The translations under genes and the position numbers were made by a program. 64,000 nucleotides of DNA, taken from Lysobacteraceae bacterium P (GTDB lineage Bacteria; Pseudomonadota; Gammaproteobacteria; Xanthomonadales; Xanthomonadaceae). The notes under the pieces were generated by a model. The model did no database searches. It saw nothing but the letters and a program-made list of their open reading frames with translations, and had not been told where the DNA came from. Shown in pieces: positions 51,483 through 62,203 of this stretch; position 1 is the stretch's first letter; each line of letters opens with the position of its first letter. The stretch is from contig SCOX01000003.1 of the NCBI GenBank assembly GCA_005503055.1, positions 186,001 to 250,000 on the forward strand, given 5' to 3'.

Positions 51483-54302
51483 TCAGAACTTGTAGCGGGC
51501 GCCGAGGAAGTACTGACGACCGGTGTGGTGATAGACCGAGGCGCGATCGCCGATCGAATCCACCCACTGGTCCTGGTACTCGTCGGTGAGGTTCAGGCCT
51601 TCCAGCGTGATCTCGAAGTGGTCGTTGATCTTGTAGGACGCCGACATGTCGATCGTCAGCGTCTCCGTCGTGCCTTCCACGTCGTTGTTGTTGCGGCCCG
51701 GGACGGTGGTCAGGTAGTTGTCGCGATAGGCGGCCGACACGCGCGCGCTGAAGGCGTCGCCTTCGTAGTAGAGCGTGGCGTTGTAGGCGTTCTTGGACAG
51801 GCCGGTCAGGTCGGTGCGCAGCGACGGCGCGCCGGTGGCCGTGACGTACTGGATCTTCGAATCGACGTAGGTGTAGTTCAACTGCACGCCGAAGTCGCTC
51901 CAGAAGCTCGGCAGGAACACGAACGGCTGCTGGTAGGTGAACTCCAGGCCCTTCAGCGGTCCGCCCTTCGAGTTGACCGGGATGTTGAACTGGAAGTCGT
52001 CATCCACCGATGCGCCGGTGCCATCGAGCAGGCTCGCCGGCAGCCCCGAACTGGAGTACGGACGGGTTTCGCGCGAGGTCAGCACGAAGGTGTCGATGTC
52101 CTTGTAGAACAGGCCCAGCGCGAGCAGCGATTCCTCGGCGAAGTACCACTCGAAGCTGAGGTCGGCGGTCTTGGCGCGGAACGGGTCCAGCAGCGGGTTG
52201 CCGCCGTTGACGACGCGGTTGCCGCCGCTGACGTTCACCGTGACGCCCGGCGTGAGGTTGCCCAGGCCCGGACGCGCCATCACCTTGGCCGCCGCGAAGC
52301 GGATCAGGAAATCCGGCGTGACGTCGGCCACCAGGTTCATCGAAGGCAGCGTGTCTTCGTAGGTGCGGCTGACGGTGGTCAGCTGCGGCGCCGTGCTGCC
52401 GACGGTGGAGTAGCCAGTGGACGTCTGCCGCGTGGTCACCTGGCGCAGGCCGATGTTGCCGCTCAGCGGAAGGCTGCCGATCTGCGTGTTGAAGTCGCCC
52501 TGCAGCCAGAAGCCCTGGTCGCGTTCGGTCACGTCGCGGTTGTTGCCCAGCACGCCGGCCACCTGGTCGCTGACAGCGAAGGTGCCGGTGTCGCTGTAGA
52601 TGTTGAACGCGCGGTTGAACGCATCGATGTCCGGGATCAACCAGGTGCCGTCGCCGACGTTGTTGATGCCTTCCAGGCCGATCGTCTTGGTCAGGTCGGC
52701 CAGGGTGGTGCCGGCCGGCAGCGCCGGCACGGCCAGCTCCGAGGCGCGGCGTTCCTCGCGTGTTTCGAAGGTGTATTCCTTGAATTGGCCGCCGCCCTTC
52801 AGCGTGAAGTTGTCGGCCAGCGACCAGGCGAAGCCGAGCGCGACGTTGTCGATGGTGTTGTCGGCGTACTGCGGGCGCAGGCGGATTTCCGAGACGCCGT
52901 TGATGAATGACCACTGCGCGGGATCGTTGACGTTGAAGCCGTTGCTGATCACCGGCAGGCGATCGTTGTTGCGATAGTCGTAGACGTAGCCCTGGGCGTT
53001 GGTCCGATCCAGCGTGATCGTGGTCTGGATCGGATTTTCGAACTCGGACTTGGCGCGACCGCCTTCGAAGTGCAGCTTGAACTCGTCGGTCAGCTCGTGG
53101 TCGGCGTAGAAATTGAACTGGGTGAACTTGGTTTCCAGTTCGTCGTAACGCGCTTCGGAACGCACATCGACGTTGTTGAAGCGGCCGTAGACCAGGTTGC
53201 CGCGTCCGTCGACCACGCTTTCCAGCACCACCGTATCGGGCTTGCCGCCGGCGCCCGCGGCTCGGCAGGCGGCGCCGGCGTTGCCGGCAGCGCAGGCACC
53301 GCGGCTGAACGACAGACCGTTGAGGAAGTTCTCGGTACGCGTGGCATCGAGATCGGCGTACATGAGGTCCAGGCCCAGCGACGTGCGCTCGGTCGGATCG
53401 AACTGCAGCGAAGCAGTGACGCCCAGCCGCTCCTGCTCATGCTCCAGCACGCCGTAGCGCGGGATGCGCGGGTGGAACACGCTGGCCGACTCGGCCGACG
53501 GCGTGCCGGAGAAACCGCCGCTGCTGGTGCCGTTGTCCCAGCGCACCGTGCTGTGGCCTTCCTCGAGCAGCCGGCGCTTGGTGTAGGCCACCGACATCAG
53601 CGCGCCGAAGCGGTTGTCCGCCCAGGTGTTGCTGATCAGCATCGTGGCGCGCGGGTCCAGGTCGGAGGCCAGATCGTTGTAGCCCAGCTGCGCACCGGTG
53701 ACGAAGGTGAAGCCGTCGTAGTCGAACGGACGCGCGGTCTGCAGGTCCACCGTGGCGCCAAGCGCGCCTTCCTCGATGTCGGCCGAGGACGTCTTGCGCA
53801 CGACGATACTGTTGAAAAGCTCGGAGGCGAAGACGTTGAAGTCGAAACCGCGGTTGCGGTTCGCGCCGCCGGAGCTGTCGGTGCCGCCCGTGGTGGTCAG
53901 CGCTTCCATGCCGTTGATGCGCACGCGGGTGAACTGGCTGTCCAGGCCGCGTACCGAAATCTGCCGGCCTTCGCCCGCATCGCGTGCGATCGACACGCCC
54001 GGGATGCGCTGCAGCGATTCGGCCAGGTTGAGGTCCGGGAAGTCGGCGATGTCCTCGGCGACGATCGCGTCGACCACGCCGATTTCGCTGCGCTTCTTGT
54101 CCAGCGCCTTCTCGAGCGCGCCGCGGAAGCCGGTGACGGTCACGGTGTCGAGGTCGGTGGGCGTGGACTGCGCGGCGGCCGGTGCGGCGGCCGCTGCTGT
54201 TTCCTGCGCCAGGGCGCCCGCGGCACTCAGCTGCAGCGCGAGGCCGATCGAAACGGCCAGCAAGGTAACCGGTGTCTTTTTGGTGGCGTGCTGAAATTGC
54301 AT
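51483..54302 (-). CDS. TonB-dependent receptor for pectin oligosaccharides (predicted)
   Basis: The 939-aa outer-membrane receptor has a signal peptide (VSIGLALQLSAAGALAQE) and a TonB-box-like DLDTVTVTGFRGALEKAL. The plug DIADFPDLNLAESLQRIPGVSI with GRQISVRGLDSQFTRVRING (in part) is the class typical of Xanthomonas and Caulobacter carbohydrate receptors. The barrel ends in LGARYKF with the terminal Phe. It is placed between pectate lyase and kdgK, with operator-like sites before and just inside the gene, so uptake of oligogalacturonides is the best inference. The ATG at 54300-54302 begins the signal peptide; an upstream in-frame ATG adds 8 residues. Confidence 0.9.
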   Translation of the reverse strand: MQFQHATKKTPVTLLAVSIGLALQLSAAGALAQETAAAAAPAAAQSTPTDLDTVTVTGFRGALEKALDKKRSEIGVVDAIVAEDIADFPDLNLAESLQRIPGVSIARDAGEGRQISVRGLDSQFTRVRINGMEALTTTGGTDSSGGANRNRGFDFNVFASELFNSIVVRKTSSADIEEGALGATVDLQTARPFDYDGFTFVTGAQLGYNDLASDLDPRATMLISNTWADNRFGALMSVAYTKRRLLEEGHSTVRWDNGTSSGGFSGTPSAESASVFHPRIPRYGVLEHEQERLGVTASLQFDPTERTSLGLDLMYADLDATRTENFLNGLSFSRGACAAGNAGAACRAAGAGGKPDTVVLESVVDGRGNLVYGRFNNVDVRSEARYDELETKFTQFNFYADHELTDEFKLHFEGGRAKSEFENPIQTTITLDRTNAQGYVYDYRNNDRLPVISNGFNVNDPAQWSFINGVSEIRLRPQYADNTIDNVALGFAWSLADNFTLKGGGQFKEYTFETREERRASELAVPALPAGTTLADLTKTIGLEGINNVGDGTWLIPDIDAFNRAFNIYSDTGTFAVSDQVAGVLGNNRDVTERDQGFWLQGDFNTQIGSLPLSGNIGLRQVTTRQTSTGYSTVGSTAPQLTTVSRTYEDTLPSMNLVADVTPDFLIRFAAAKVMARPGLGNLTPGVTVNVSGGNRVVNGGNPLLDPFRAKTADLSFEWYFAEESLLALGLFYKDIDTFVLTSRETRPYSSSGLPASLLDGTGASVDDDFQFNIPVNSKGGPLKGLEFTYQQPFVFLPSFWSDFGVQLNYTYVDSKIQYVTATGAPSLRTDLTGLSKNAYNATLYYEGDAFSARVSAAYRDNYLTTVPGRNNNDVEGTTETLTIDMSASYKINDHFEITLEGLNLTDEYQDQWVDSIGDRASVYHHTGRQYFLGARYKF
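54264..54277. promoter_or_regulatory. Operator-like sequence inside the receptor gene start
   Basis: GGTAACCGGTGTCT matches the kduI operator at 13 of 14 bases and lies about 25 bp inside the receptor coding region. It could act as a second operator or roadblock; coincidence with the coding of KTPVT is the alternative. Confidence 0.45.
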
Positions 54303-54391
54303 AGGTTCTCCCCTCCCATATGGCATATACAGCTTGTAAGGTGCGTGTTGACTGGCTTGCGGCGCTTGCTATGTTGTTCCGGCCGGTGAAA

Positions 54392-54406
54392 TGACACCGC
54401 TGGTCA
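54392..54406. promoter_or_regulatory. Variant LacI-type operator between receptor and kdgK
   Basis: TGACACCGCTGGTCA keeps the TGACACCG half of the locus operator and has an inverted GGTCA half on the other side. It lies 90 bp before the receptor start and 176 bp before kdgK, in the 279-bp divergent promoter region, where nothing else is recognised. Confidence 0.55.
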
Positions 54407-54581
54407 AAACCCTAACAAAAGGGATGGCGAACCGCATGCTGCGGTGCGCCATGACCCGGAAAGGGGGCGCAGGGGGAGGGCATGCAGGCAGAATCGTCGC
54501 GGTTTCCGGCTTGCCGTTGGCCGGCGCGAGTTGCCTGGTATGGGGATGATGGATGACGAGGATTGCCGACGAGGTGCGCAC

Positions 54582-55589
54582 GTGAGTCGAGTCGTATGTT
54601 TCGGGGAATTGCTGCTGCGCTTGTCCGCGCCCGGCCGTGAGCGTGTGCTGCAGTCGCCGCGGTTCGACGTCGCCGTCGGCGGCGCGGAGGCGAACGTCGC
54701 GGTGTTGCTGGCGCAGCTCGGCCACGATGCGGCGATGGTGTCGACCGTCGCCGACAACGCGCTGGGCGCATCGGCGGTCGGCGAACTGCGCCGCCACGGC
54801 GTCGACACCCGCCATGTGCGCACCGCGCCGGGCCGCATGGGCCTGTATTTCCTGTCCCATGGTGCGATGCAGCGACCCAGCGAGGTGCTTTACGACCGCG
54901 CCGATTCCGCGTTCGTGCGCCAGGCCGAGTACGACTGGGACGCGCTGCTGGAGGGCGCCGACTGGTTGCACCTGTCTGGCGTGAGCCCGGCGCTGGGCCT
55001 GGCGACGGCGCAGGCGACGATCGCCGCCGCGCGTGCGGCGCGGCGACTCGGCGTCAAGGTGTCGTTCGACGGCAACTTCCGCGGCAAGCTCTGGCAGGCC
55101 TGGGAAGCCGACGCCGCCGGGTTGCTGAAAGAGGTCTTCGCGCAGGCCGACATCGTCTTCGCCGACCATCGCGACATCGCGGTGGTGCTGGGCGAACGCG
55201 TGGCGTCCGAAGGCGAACAGGCCGTCGCCGAAGCGGCGACGCGCGCCTTCGCCGCGTTTCCGAACCTGCGCTGGCTGGCCTGCACGCTGCGCACGCAGCA
55301 CAGCGTCGACCGCCACACGCTGTCGGCAGTCATGGTCGAACGCGACGGTGCTCGCCGTCGCGCGCCCGACTACGAGCTCGAAGGCATCGTCGACCGCATC
55401 GGCACCGGCGACGCCTTCGCCGGCGGTGTGCTGCACGGGCTCATCGCCGGCATGCAGCCGCCGGAGGTTCTCCACTTCGGTGTCGGCGCGGCGTGCCTGA
55501 AGCACTCGATCCCGGGCGATTTCTGCCTCGCCTCGGCGCAGGAAATCGGCGACGTCATCTCGCAGGCGGGTTTCCATGTCCGCCGTTGA
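54582..55589 (+). CDS. kdgK: 2-dehydro-3-deoxygluconokinase (KdgK, pfkB family)
   Basis: The 335-aa kinase phosphorylates 2-keto-3-deoxygluconate to KDPG. PfkB signatures are VVCFGELLLRLS, FDVAVGGAEANVAVLLAQLG, VSFDGNFRGKLW, and the anion-hole/catalytic motif DRIGTGDAFAGG with its Asp. The YFLSHGAMQRPSEVLYDRADSAF segment (cited in part) is usual for KDG kinases. The start is a GTG at 54582 with GAGG just upstream; no better ATG gives family-like residues. The last 14 bp overlap the Eda aldolase gene, so the two steps are coupled. Confidence 0.92.
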   Translation: MSRVVCFGELLLRLSAPGRERVLQSPRFDVAVGGAEANVAVLLAQLGHDAAMVSTVADNALGASAVGELRRHGVDTRHVRTAPGRMGLYFLSHGAMQRPSEVLYDRADSAFVRQAEYDWDALLEGADWLHLSGVSPALGLATAQATIAAARAARRLGVKVSFDGNFRGKLWQAWEADAAGLLKEVFAQADIVFADHRDIAVVLGERVASEGEQAVAEAATRAFAAFPNLRWLACTLRTQHSVDRHTLSAVMVERDGARRRAPDYELEGIVDRIGTGDAFAGGVLHGLIAGMQPPEVLHFGVGAACLKHSIPGDFCLASAQEIGDVISQAGFHVRR

Positions 55590-56211
55590 CGCGCGGGCGC
55601 TGCTGCACGGGCAGCGCATCGTGCCGGTGTACACACCCGGCAGCGTGGACGAGGCGCTCGCGGTGGCGCGCGCGCTCAACGCCGGCGGCATCGGCGCGAT
55701 CGAGGTCACGCTGCGCACGCCGGTCGCGATGGAGGCCATCGCCGCCATTGCGCGCGACGTGCCAGGGATGCACGTTGGCGCCGGCACGGTGCTCGACATC
55801 GAACAGATGCAGGGCGCCAAGGACGCCGGCGCGACGTTCATCGTCTCGCCCGGCAGCTCGCGCGAACTGCTTTACGCGGCGGTGGAACGGCGCATCGCCT
55901 ACCTGCCTGGCGTGGCCACCGGCAGCGAGGTCATGGCCGCGCTCGCCGCCGGCCACCGCTTGCTCAAGGTGTTTCCGGCCGAGGCGATCAACGCGCTCGA
56001 ACTGATCGCCGCCTGGCGCGGTCCGTTCGCGCAGGTGAGCTTCTGTCCGACGGGCGGCATCGATGCGGTACGCGCCCGCGACTACCTGCGCCTGCCGAAC
56101 GTCGCCTGCCTGGGCGGTTCCTGGCTGACTCCGTCCGACGCATTGCGTGCGGGCGACTGGCCGCGCATCGAAGCCCTCGCACGCGAGGCCGCGGCACTCG
56201 CCACGGACTGA
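55576..56211 (+). CDS. eda: 2-dehydro-3-deoxy-phosphogluconate aldolase (Eda)
   Basis: The 211-aa aldolase splits KDPG into pyruvate and glyceraldehyde 3-phosphate. It has IVPVYTPGSVDEALAVA, GAIEVTLRTP (Glu), VGAGTVLD, FIVSPGSS, the Schiff-base Lys131 in LLKVFPAEAINA and the phosphate site FCPTGGID. It overlaps kdgK by 14 bp and completes the uronate route encoded in this locus. It may also serve the Entner-Doudoroff pathway. Confidence 0.94.
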   Translation: MSAVDARALLHGQRIVPVYTPGSVDEALAVARALNAGGIGAIEVTLRTPVAMEAIAAIARDVPGMHVGAGTVLDIEQMQGAKDAGATFIVSPGSSRELLYAAVERRIAYLPGVATGSEVMAALAAGHRLLKVFPAEAINALELIAAWRGPFAQVSFCPTGGIDAVRARDYLRLPNVACLGGSWLTPSDALRAGDWPRIEALAREAAALATD

Positions 56212-56313
56212 CACGGTGCGTCAAAAGTCGTCGTCGGAGCGCCCCAACGGCGCCCGGATCGGGCCTGCTTCGTCAAAGTAGCCGAATTCCCGCACTTTTT
56301 CGTGCAAAACCAC

Positions 56314-56342
56314 TTGGCGGCGCGTTTGCGTTGCCCTACATT
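56314..56342 (+). promoter_or_regulatory. Sigma70-type promoter of the HU-like gene
   Basis: TTGGCG (56314-56319), a 17-bp spacer and TACATT (56337-56342) match the -35/-10 pattern, about 60 bp before the start codon. It is by eye one of the best housekeeping promoters in the window. Confidence 0.55.
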
Positions 56343-56400
56343 CCGCTTGCCTAGCTGCGTTCCCGGGCATCCATCAACCATCGAGTATCACGAGAGACAT

Positions 56401-56784
56401 ATGGCGAAGACGAAGAAAGTGGCAAAGAAGGCCGCCCCGAAGAAGGCCGCTGCCAAGCCGGCCGCTCCGAAGCCGATCAAGGAAGCGCTGTCCAAGTCGG
56501 GCCTGGTCGCGCACATCGCCGAGGCGACGGGCGTGATCGCGAAGGACGTCCGTTCGGTGCTGGGCGCGCTGGAAGGCGCCGTGCACGCTTCGGTCAGCAA
56601 GAAGGGCGCTGGCGCCTTCACCCTGCCGGGCCTGCTGAAGATCACCGCCGTCAACGTTCCGGCCAAGCCGAAGCGCAAGGGCATCAACCCGTTCACCAAG
56701 GAAGAGCAGTGGTTCGCTGCCAAGCCGGCTTCGGTGAAGGTCAAGGTCCGTCCGCTGAAGAAGCTGAAGGACGCCGCGGCCTGA
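56401..56784 (+). CDS. HU-like nucleoid DNA-binding protein with Lys/Ala/Pro tail
   Basis: The 127-aa protein starts with a highly basic tail (MAKTKKVAKKAAPKKAAAKP) like histone H1, followed by a HU/IHF-type domain: LVAHIAEATGVIAKDVRSVL, GAFTLPGLLKITAVN and a C-terminal KPASVKVKVRPLKKLKDA. Such tailed HU-like proteins are common in Xanthomonadaceae. It would bind and compact DNA. It has its own promoter (56314-56342) and a strong terminator, so it is monocistronic and probably highly expressed. Confidence 0.88.
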   Translation: MAKTKKVAKKAAPKKAAAKPAAPKPIKEALSKSGLVAHIAEATGVIAKDVRSVLGALEGAVHASVSKKGAGAFTLPGLLKITAVNVPAKPKRKGINPFTKEEQWFAAKPASVKVKVRPLKKLKDAAA

Positions 56785-56792
56785 TGACCGCC

Positions 56793-56850
56793 GGGATGCG
56801 GCGCGCGCAATGCCGCCGCATCCCTTCCGGCGCCTTCGGCGCCGTTGTTT
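56793..56850 (+). terminator. Tandem hairpins after the HU-like gene
   Basis: GGGATGCGGC (56793-56802) pairs with GCCGCATCCC (56815-56824). A second stem CGGCGCC/GGCGCCG (56828-56834 and 56838-56844) with a TTC loop is followed by TTGTTT. This is a standard intrinsic terminator. Confidence 0.75.
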
Positions 56851-56906
56851 CGCTGAACCGCTGATCCCGCCAGGCGCGTTAGCGCCCTTCGTCGTCGGGC
56901 TTTTCG

Positions 56907-57509
56907 TCAGCAATCCAGCCAGCCCTTCGCCATCGCATCGCGCACGTCGTCCGGCGTGTCGAGGTCGTGCGTCAGCTCCGGCGCATCCAGCGTCCACACG
57001 CCGTGCAGCGCGGTCAGGCGTGCGCCCAGCCCGGTGTCGCCCTGCAGTTCGCTGGAGTCGGCAAACAACGACGACGTGACCAACGCCGGCACGCCCAGCC
57101 GTGCGCCGTGCCGTGTTGCGGCGCAACCGACCGGAGACTCTGCCGCGCCGCCGAGCAACGCGCGCAGGTGGTGTTCCTCCAGTGCCGGCTGGTCGCACAC
57201 CAGCATCAGCACCGCGCCATCGAAACCGCGCAACGCGCCGGCCGCGGCGGCGACGCTGCCCGCCAGTCCGGTTTCCCAGTGCGGATTGGCGACGAATTCG
57301 AGGCGATGGTCCACCGCGATGACCTGCAGCGCGGCCGTCACTTCATCCGAATGCGCTCCGACGACGGCCAGCAAGTGGGTCGGGTGCGTCGCCGCAGCGA
57401 GCCGTACCGCGCGATGCACCAGCGTTTCGCCATCGCGCGTGAGCAGTTGCTTGGGACGCCCCAGGCGCGTGCTGCCGCCGGCCGCGAGCACCACCGCCGC
57501 GTGCTTCAT
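56907..57509 (-). CDS. mocA: MobA-like nucleotidyltransferase (probable molybdopterin cytidylyltransferase)
   Basis: The 200-aa protein has the nucleotide-binding opening VVLAAGGSTRLGRPKQLL, VVGAHSDEV and LVCDQPALEEHHL (metal-binding Asp), as in MocA and MobA. MocA attaches CMP to molybdopterin to make the cofactor used by xanthine-oxidase-family hydroxylases. This fits the divergent iorAB genes next door. Its start overlaps the stop of xdhC by four bases, so both are expressed together. Confidence 0.82.
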   Translation of the reverse strand: MKHAAVVLAAGGSTRLGRPKQLLTRDGETLVHRAVRLAAATHPTHLLAVVGAHSDEVTAALQVIAVDHRLEFVANPHWETGLAGSVAAAAGALRGFDGAVLMLVCDQPALEEHHLRALLGGAAESPVGCAATRHGARLGVPALVTSSLFADSSELQGDTGLGARLTALHGVWTLDAPELTHDLDTPDDVRDAMAKGWLDC

Positions 57510-58513
57510 GCCGCCACGTCGTGCAGGTGGCGCTGCAGTTGTGCGGCGATGCTCAACGCGATCGCCTCCGGTCCGGTGCCGCCCAGGTGCAGGCCGACCG
57601 GCGAGTGCAGGCGCGGCGAGAGCGCCTCGCGCGCCGTCGCGGGCAGTACGCGGAACAGGTCGTCGCGACGTCGCAAGGGACCGAGCAGGCCGATGAAGCC
57701 GATTGCCGTGGCCGCAAGCGCCTCCAGCGCTTCGCGGTCGAGTTCGAAATGGTGGTGCATGACCAGCGCGACATCGTGATGGCGCGCCAGTTCCGCCAGC
57801 GCCTGCGTCGGCGTCCGTGCGATCGCGGCGTCGGCGAGCGCGCCGGCGGCAGTCCAGCGCGGCCGGCGTTCGACCAGCGTCGTCGTCGCGCCGAGCGCGC
57901 GCAGTATCGGCAGCAACACCGGCGTTTCCGGGCCGGCACCGAGCACCAGCACCGAGGGCGCGGGCGCGACCGACAGCGACCACTTCGACTGTGCGTCCGG
58001 CCACGACGGTGCCTGCGCGGACAGGCGCGACGATGCCGCGTGCGCGCCCGCAACGATGTCCAGCCTGCCGTCCGCGTGCAACGCGATGCGCAGCGGCTCG
58101 CCCGCGCGCCACGCGGCGACCGTCGACGGCCACTCGTGCATCGCCGCCAGCGGCAGCAGCGCCAGGCGCAGCCGCCCGCGGCAGCCGATCGCGTAACCGG
58201 ACAGCAGGTCTTCGTCGCCGCGGGTGTCGATCTCCATGAATTCGATGCGCCGTGCACGCGCGGCGTCCTGCGCGCGCTGCTGGATCTCCGGCTCCAGGCA
58301 GCCGCCGCTGAGCCAGCCCACCTGCGCGCCATCGCCGTCGAACAGCGCCAGCGCGCCGGCACGCACGTAGGTCGATCCCGTCGTCTCCAACACGATCGCC
58401 AGCGCGGCCGGCTCATCGCGAAGGACAGCCGCGACGGAGGCTTCCAGCACGGCGCGCGCGCCGCCTAGCGGCAGGGCGGTCGGGGCGAGGGCGGCGATGG
58501 GCGACAGGTCCAT
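57506..58513 (-). CDS. xdhC: XdhC/CoxI-family molybdenum cofactor insertion protein
   Basis: The 335-aa protein has an N-terminal XdhC domain (STYVRAGALALFDGDG, GWLSGGCLEPEIQQRA, DLLSGYAIGCRG) and a C-terminal Rossmann domain (VLVLGAGPETPVLLPIL, FIGLLGPLRRRDDL, HSPVGLHLGGTGPEAIALSI). Members bind sulfurated molybdenum cofactor and load it into hydroxylases of the xanthine oxidase family. It is divergent from the Ior-type enzyme genes, 242 bp apart, and is coupled to mocA. The 242-bp gap shows no clear operator to me. Confidence 0.88.
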   Translation of the reverse strand: MDLSPIAALAPTALPLGGARAVLEASVAAVLRDEPAALAIVLETTGSTYVRAGALALFDGDGAQVGWLSGGCLEPEIQQRAQDAARARRIEFMEIDTRGDEDLLSGYAIGCRGRLRLALLPLAAMHEWPSTVAAWRAGEPLRIALHADGRLDIVAGAHAASSRLSAQAPSWPDAQSKWSLSVAPAPSVLVLGAGPETPVLLPILRALGATTTLVERRPRWTAAGALADAAIARTPTQALAELARHHDVALVMHHHFELDREALEALAATAIGFIGLLGPLRRRDDLFRVLPATAREALSPRLHSPVGLHLGGTGPEAIALSIAAQLQRHLHDVAA

Positions 58514-58755
58514 GGCGTGCAGGAGGTTGGACGCAAGGCCGGCGTTGCGGCGTGATCGTATTGATTATGTGCCTCGCCACCGGCCCGGTCGCCACGACCG
58601 ATACACGGCGGAGGATCGGGCAAGGATCGGCGATGAACGGACTAGCGGTCGACACGGCGGCCGGCGTCTACTGTGACCGCCGCACGCCGTCCGTCACTGG
58701 CGCTGCGTGCCGCCGGGCGTAGTCTGCCCAGACCCCAGCCGCCGCGAGGGAACCC

Positions 58756-59211
58756 ATGAAGCTGCTTGTGAACGGCACCGAGCACGACGTCGCCGCGCCG
58801 CCCGACATGCCCCTGCTGTGGGTCCTGCGCGACATGCTTCACCTCACCGGCACGAAGTTCGGTTGCGGCATCGCGCAATGCGGCGCCTGCACCGTGCACG
58901 TCGACGGCGCGCCGCGACGCGCCTGCGTGACGCCGGTGGCCACGGTCGAAGGCAAGGCGATCACCACCATCGAAGGCCTGTCCAAGGACGGCATGCACCC
59001 CGTGCAGCGCGCCTGGACGGAACTGGACGTGGTCCAGTGCGGTTACTGCCAGTCGGGACAGATCATGTCCGCCGCCGCGCTGCTGGCGAAGGTGCCGGCG
59101 CCGAGCGATGGCGACATCGACCAGGCCCTGTCCGGCAACCTGTGCCGCTGCGGTACCTACCAGCGCGTCCGCGCGGCGGTGCATCGCGCTGCGGAACTGG
59201 ACAAGACGTGA
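58756..59211 (+). CDS. iorA: 2Fe-2S subunit of an isoquinoline 1-oxidoreductase-type hydroxylase
   Basis: The 151-aa electron-transfer subunit has two 2Fe-2S clusters: a plant-type one with [15 protein letters not shown] plus a downstream Cys, and a helical one with QCGYCQSG and [11 protein letters not shown]. No signal peptide is present, so export must happen as a complex with the Tat-signal large subunit. The ATG at 58756 begins [12 protein letters not shown], as in the family. The large-subunit gene follows after 195 bp filled with repeats. Confidence 0.92.
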   Translation: MKLLVNGTEHDVAAPPDMPLLWVLRDMLHLTGTKFGCGIAQCGACTVHVDGAPRRACVTPVATVEGKAITTIEGLSKDGMHPVQRAWTELDVVQCGYCQSGQIMSAAALLAKVPAPSDGDIDQALSGNLCRCGTYQRVRAAVHRAAELDKT

Positions 59212-59231
59212 TGCATTCCCTTTCGCTTGCG

Positions 59232-59378
59232 CCCCTCCGCCATCGGGAGAGGGTCGGGGTGAGGGGGCAACGGAGTAACGAGGTCGAACAACCCGCGCAT
59301 CACGGCGCTGCGAGTTCAGAGTTTGTGGCTGCGTTTCCACTCATCCGCCCTACGGGCACCTTCTCCCGATGGGAGAAG
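59232..59378. repeat. Composite REP-like element between the two hydroxylase subunit genes
   Basis: The gap holds CCCTCCGCCATCGGGAGAGGG (59233-59253, imperfect stem; related to 34543), then TCGGGGTGAGGGGG. At the far end is a perfect CTTCTCCC/GGGAGAAG stem (59360-59367 and 59371-59378). The two end hairpins suggest a paired REP unit of the same dispersed family. Confidence 0.65.
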
Positions 59379-59406
59379 TGAAGAAGCAGCACCGCGGAGC
59401 TTCCCC

Positions 59407-61596
<2,190 letters not shown>

Positions 61597-61606
61597 GGAG
61601 CCGACC

Positions 61607-62185
61607 ATGCGTCATGCGATCGCGATCGTCGTCCTGCTCCTGGCCGCGTGCACGCCGCGCGTGAATCCGGAGCAGCAGGCCCAGGGCATTGCGGCCTTCG
61701 CCACGGTGGAGAAGGTGTTCCAGCATCCGCGCTGCAGCAACTGCCATATTCCCGGCGACCAGCCGCTGCAGTTCGATGCGCAGACGCCGCACCAGATGGG
61801 CGTCGTGCGCGGGCCCAAGGGCGAGGGCGCCGTCGCCCTGCCGTGCGCGGCCTGTCATGGCGAGGCCAACCTGCCCGCGAGTTACGGCCCGAACGCGCCG
61901 CCCGGTGCGCCGCACTGGTCGCTGCCGCCACCGGAGCAGAAGATGGCGTGGATCGGCGTTCCCGCGCACGAGCTGTGCGCGATGATCCAGGACCGCAAGC
62001 GCAACGGCGATCGCGACATGGAGGCGATGTTCAAGCACGTCGCCGAAGACAAGCTGGTGCTGTGGGGCTGGGCGCCGGGCGGCAACCGGGTCGCGGTGCC
62101 GGTGCCGCACGACGAATTCGTCAAGGCGTTCCGCACCTGGATGGATGCCGGCGCGCCGTGCCCGCCGGCCCCGGCGCGCGGGTGA
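61607..62185 (+). CDS. Dihaem c-type cytochrome lipoprotein
   Basis: The 192-aa protein has a lipobox (VVLLLAACTPR, Cys15), so it is predicted to be membrane-anchored in the periplasm. Two CxxCH haem motifs are visible, CSNCH (Cys43-His47) and CAACH. It starts 10 bp after the molybdenum subunit gene, so it is the likely electron acceptor of that hydroxylase. The CSNCHIPGDQPLQF context resembles small cytochromes found next to Ior-type enzymes. Confidence 0.85.
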   Translation: MRHAIAIVVLLLAACTPRVNPEQQAQGIAAFATVEKVFQHPRCSNCHIPGDQPLQFDAQTPHQMGVVRGPKGEGAVALPCAACHGEANLPASYGPNAPPGAPHWSLPPPEQKMAWIGVPAHELCAMIQDRKRNGDRDMEAMFKHVAEDKLVLWGWAPGGNRVAVPVPHDEFVKAFRTWMDAGAPCPPAPARG

Positions 62186-62203
62186 CCGGCGCGCCGTAGC
62201 ACC

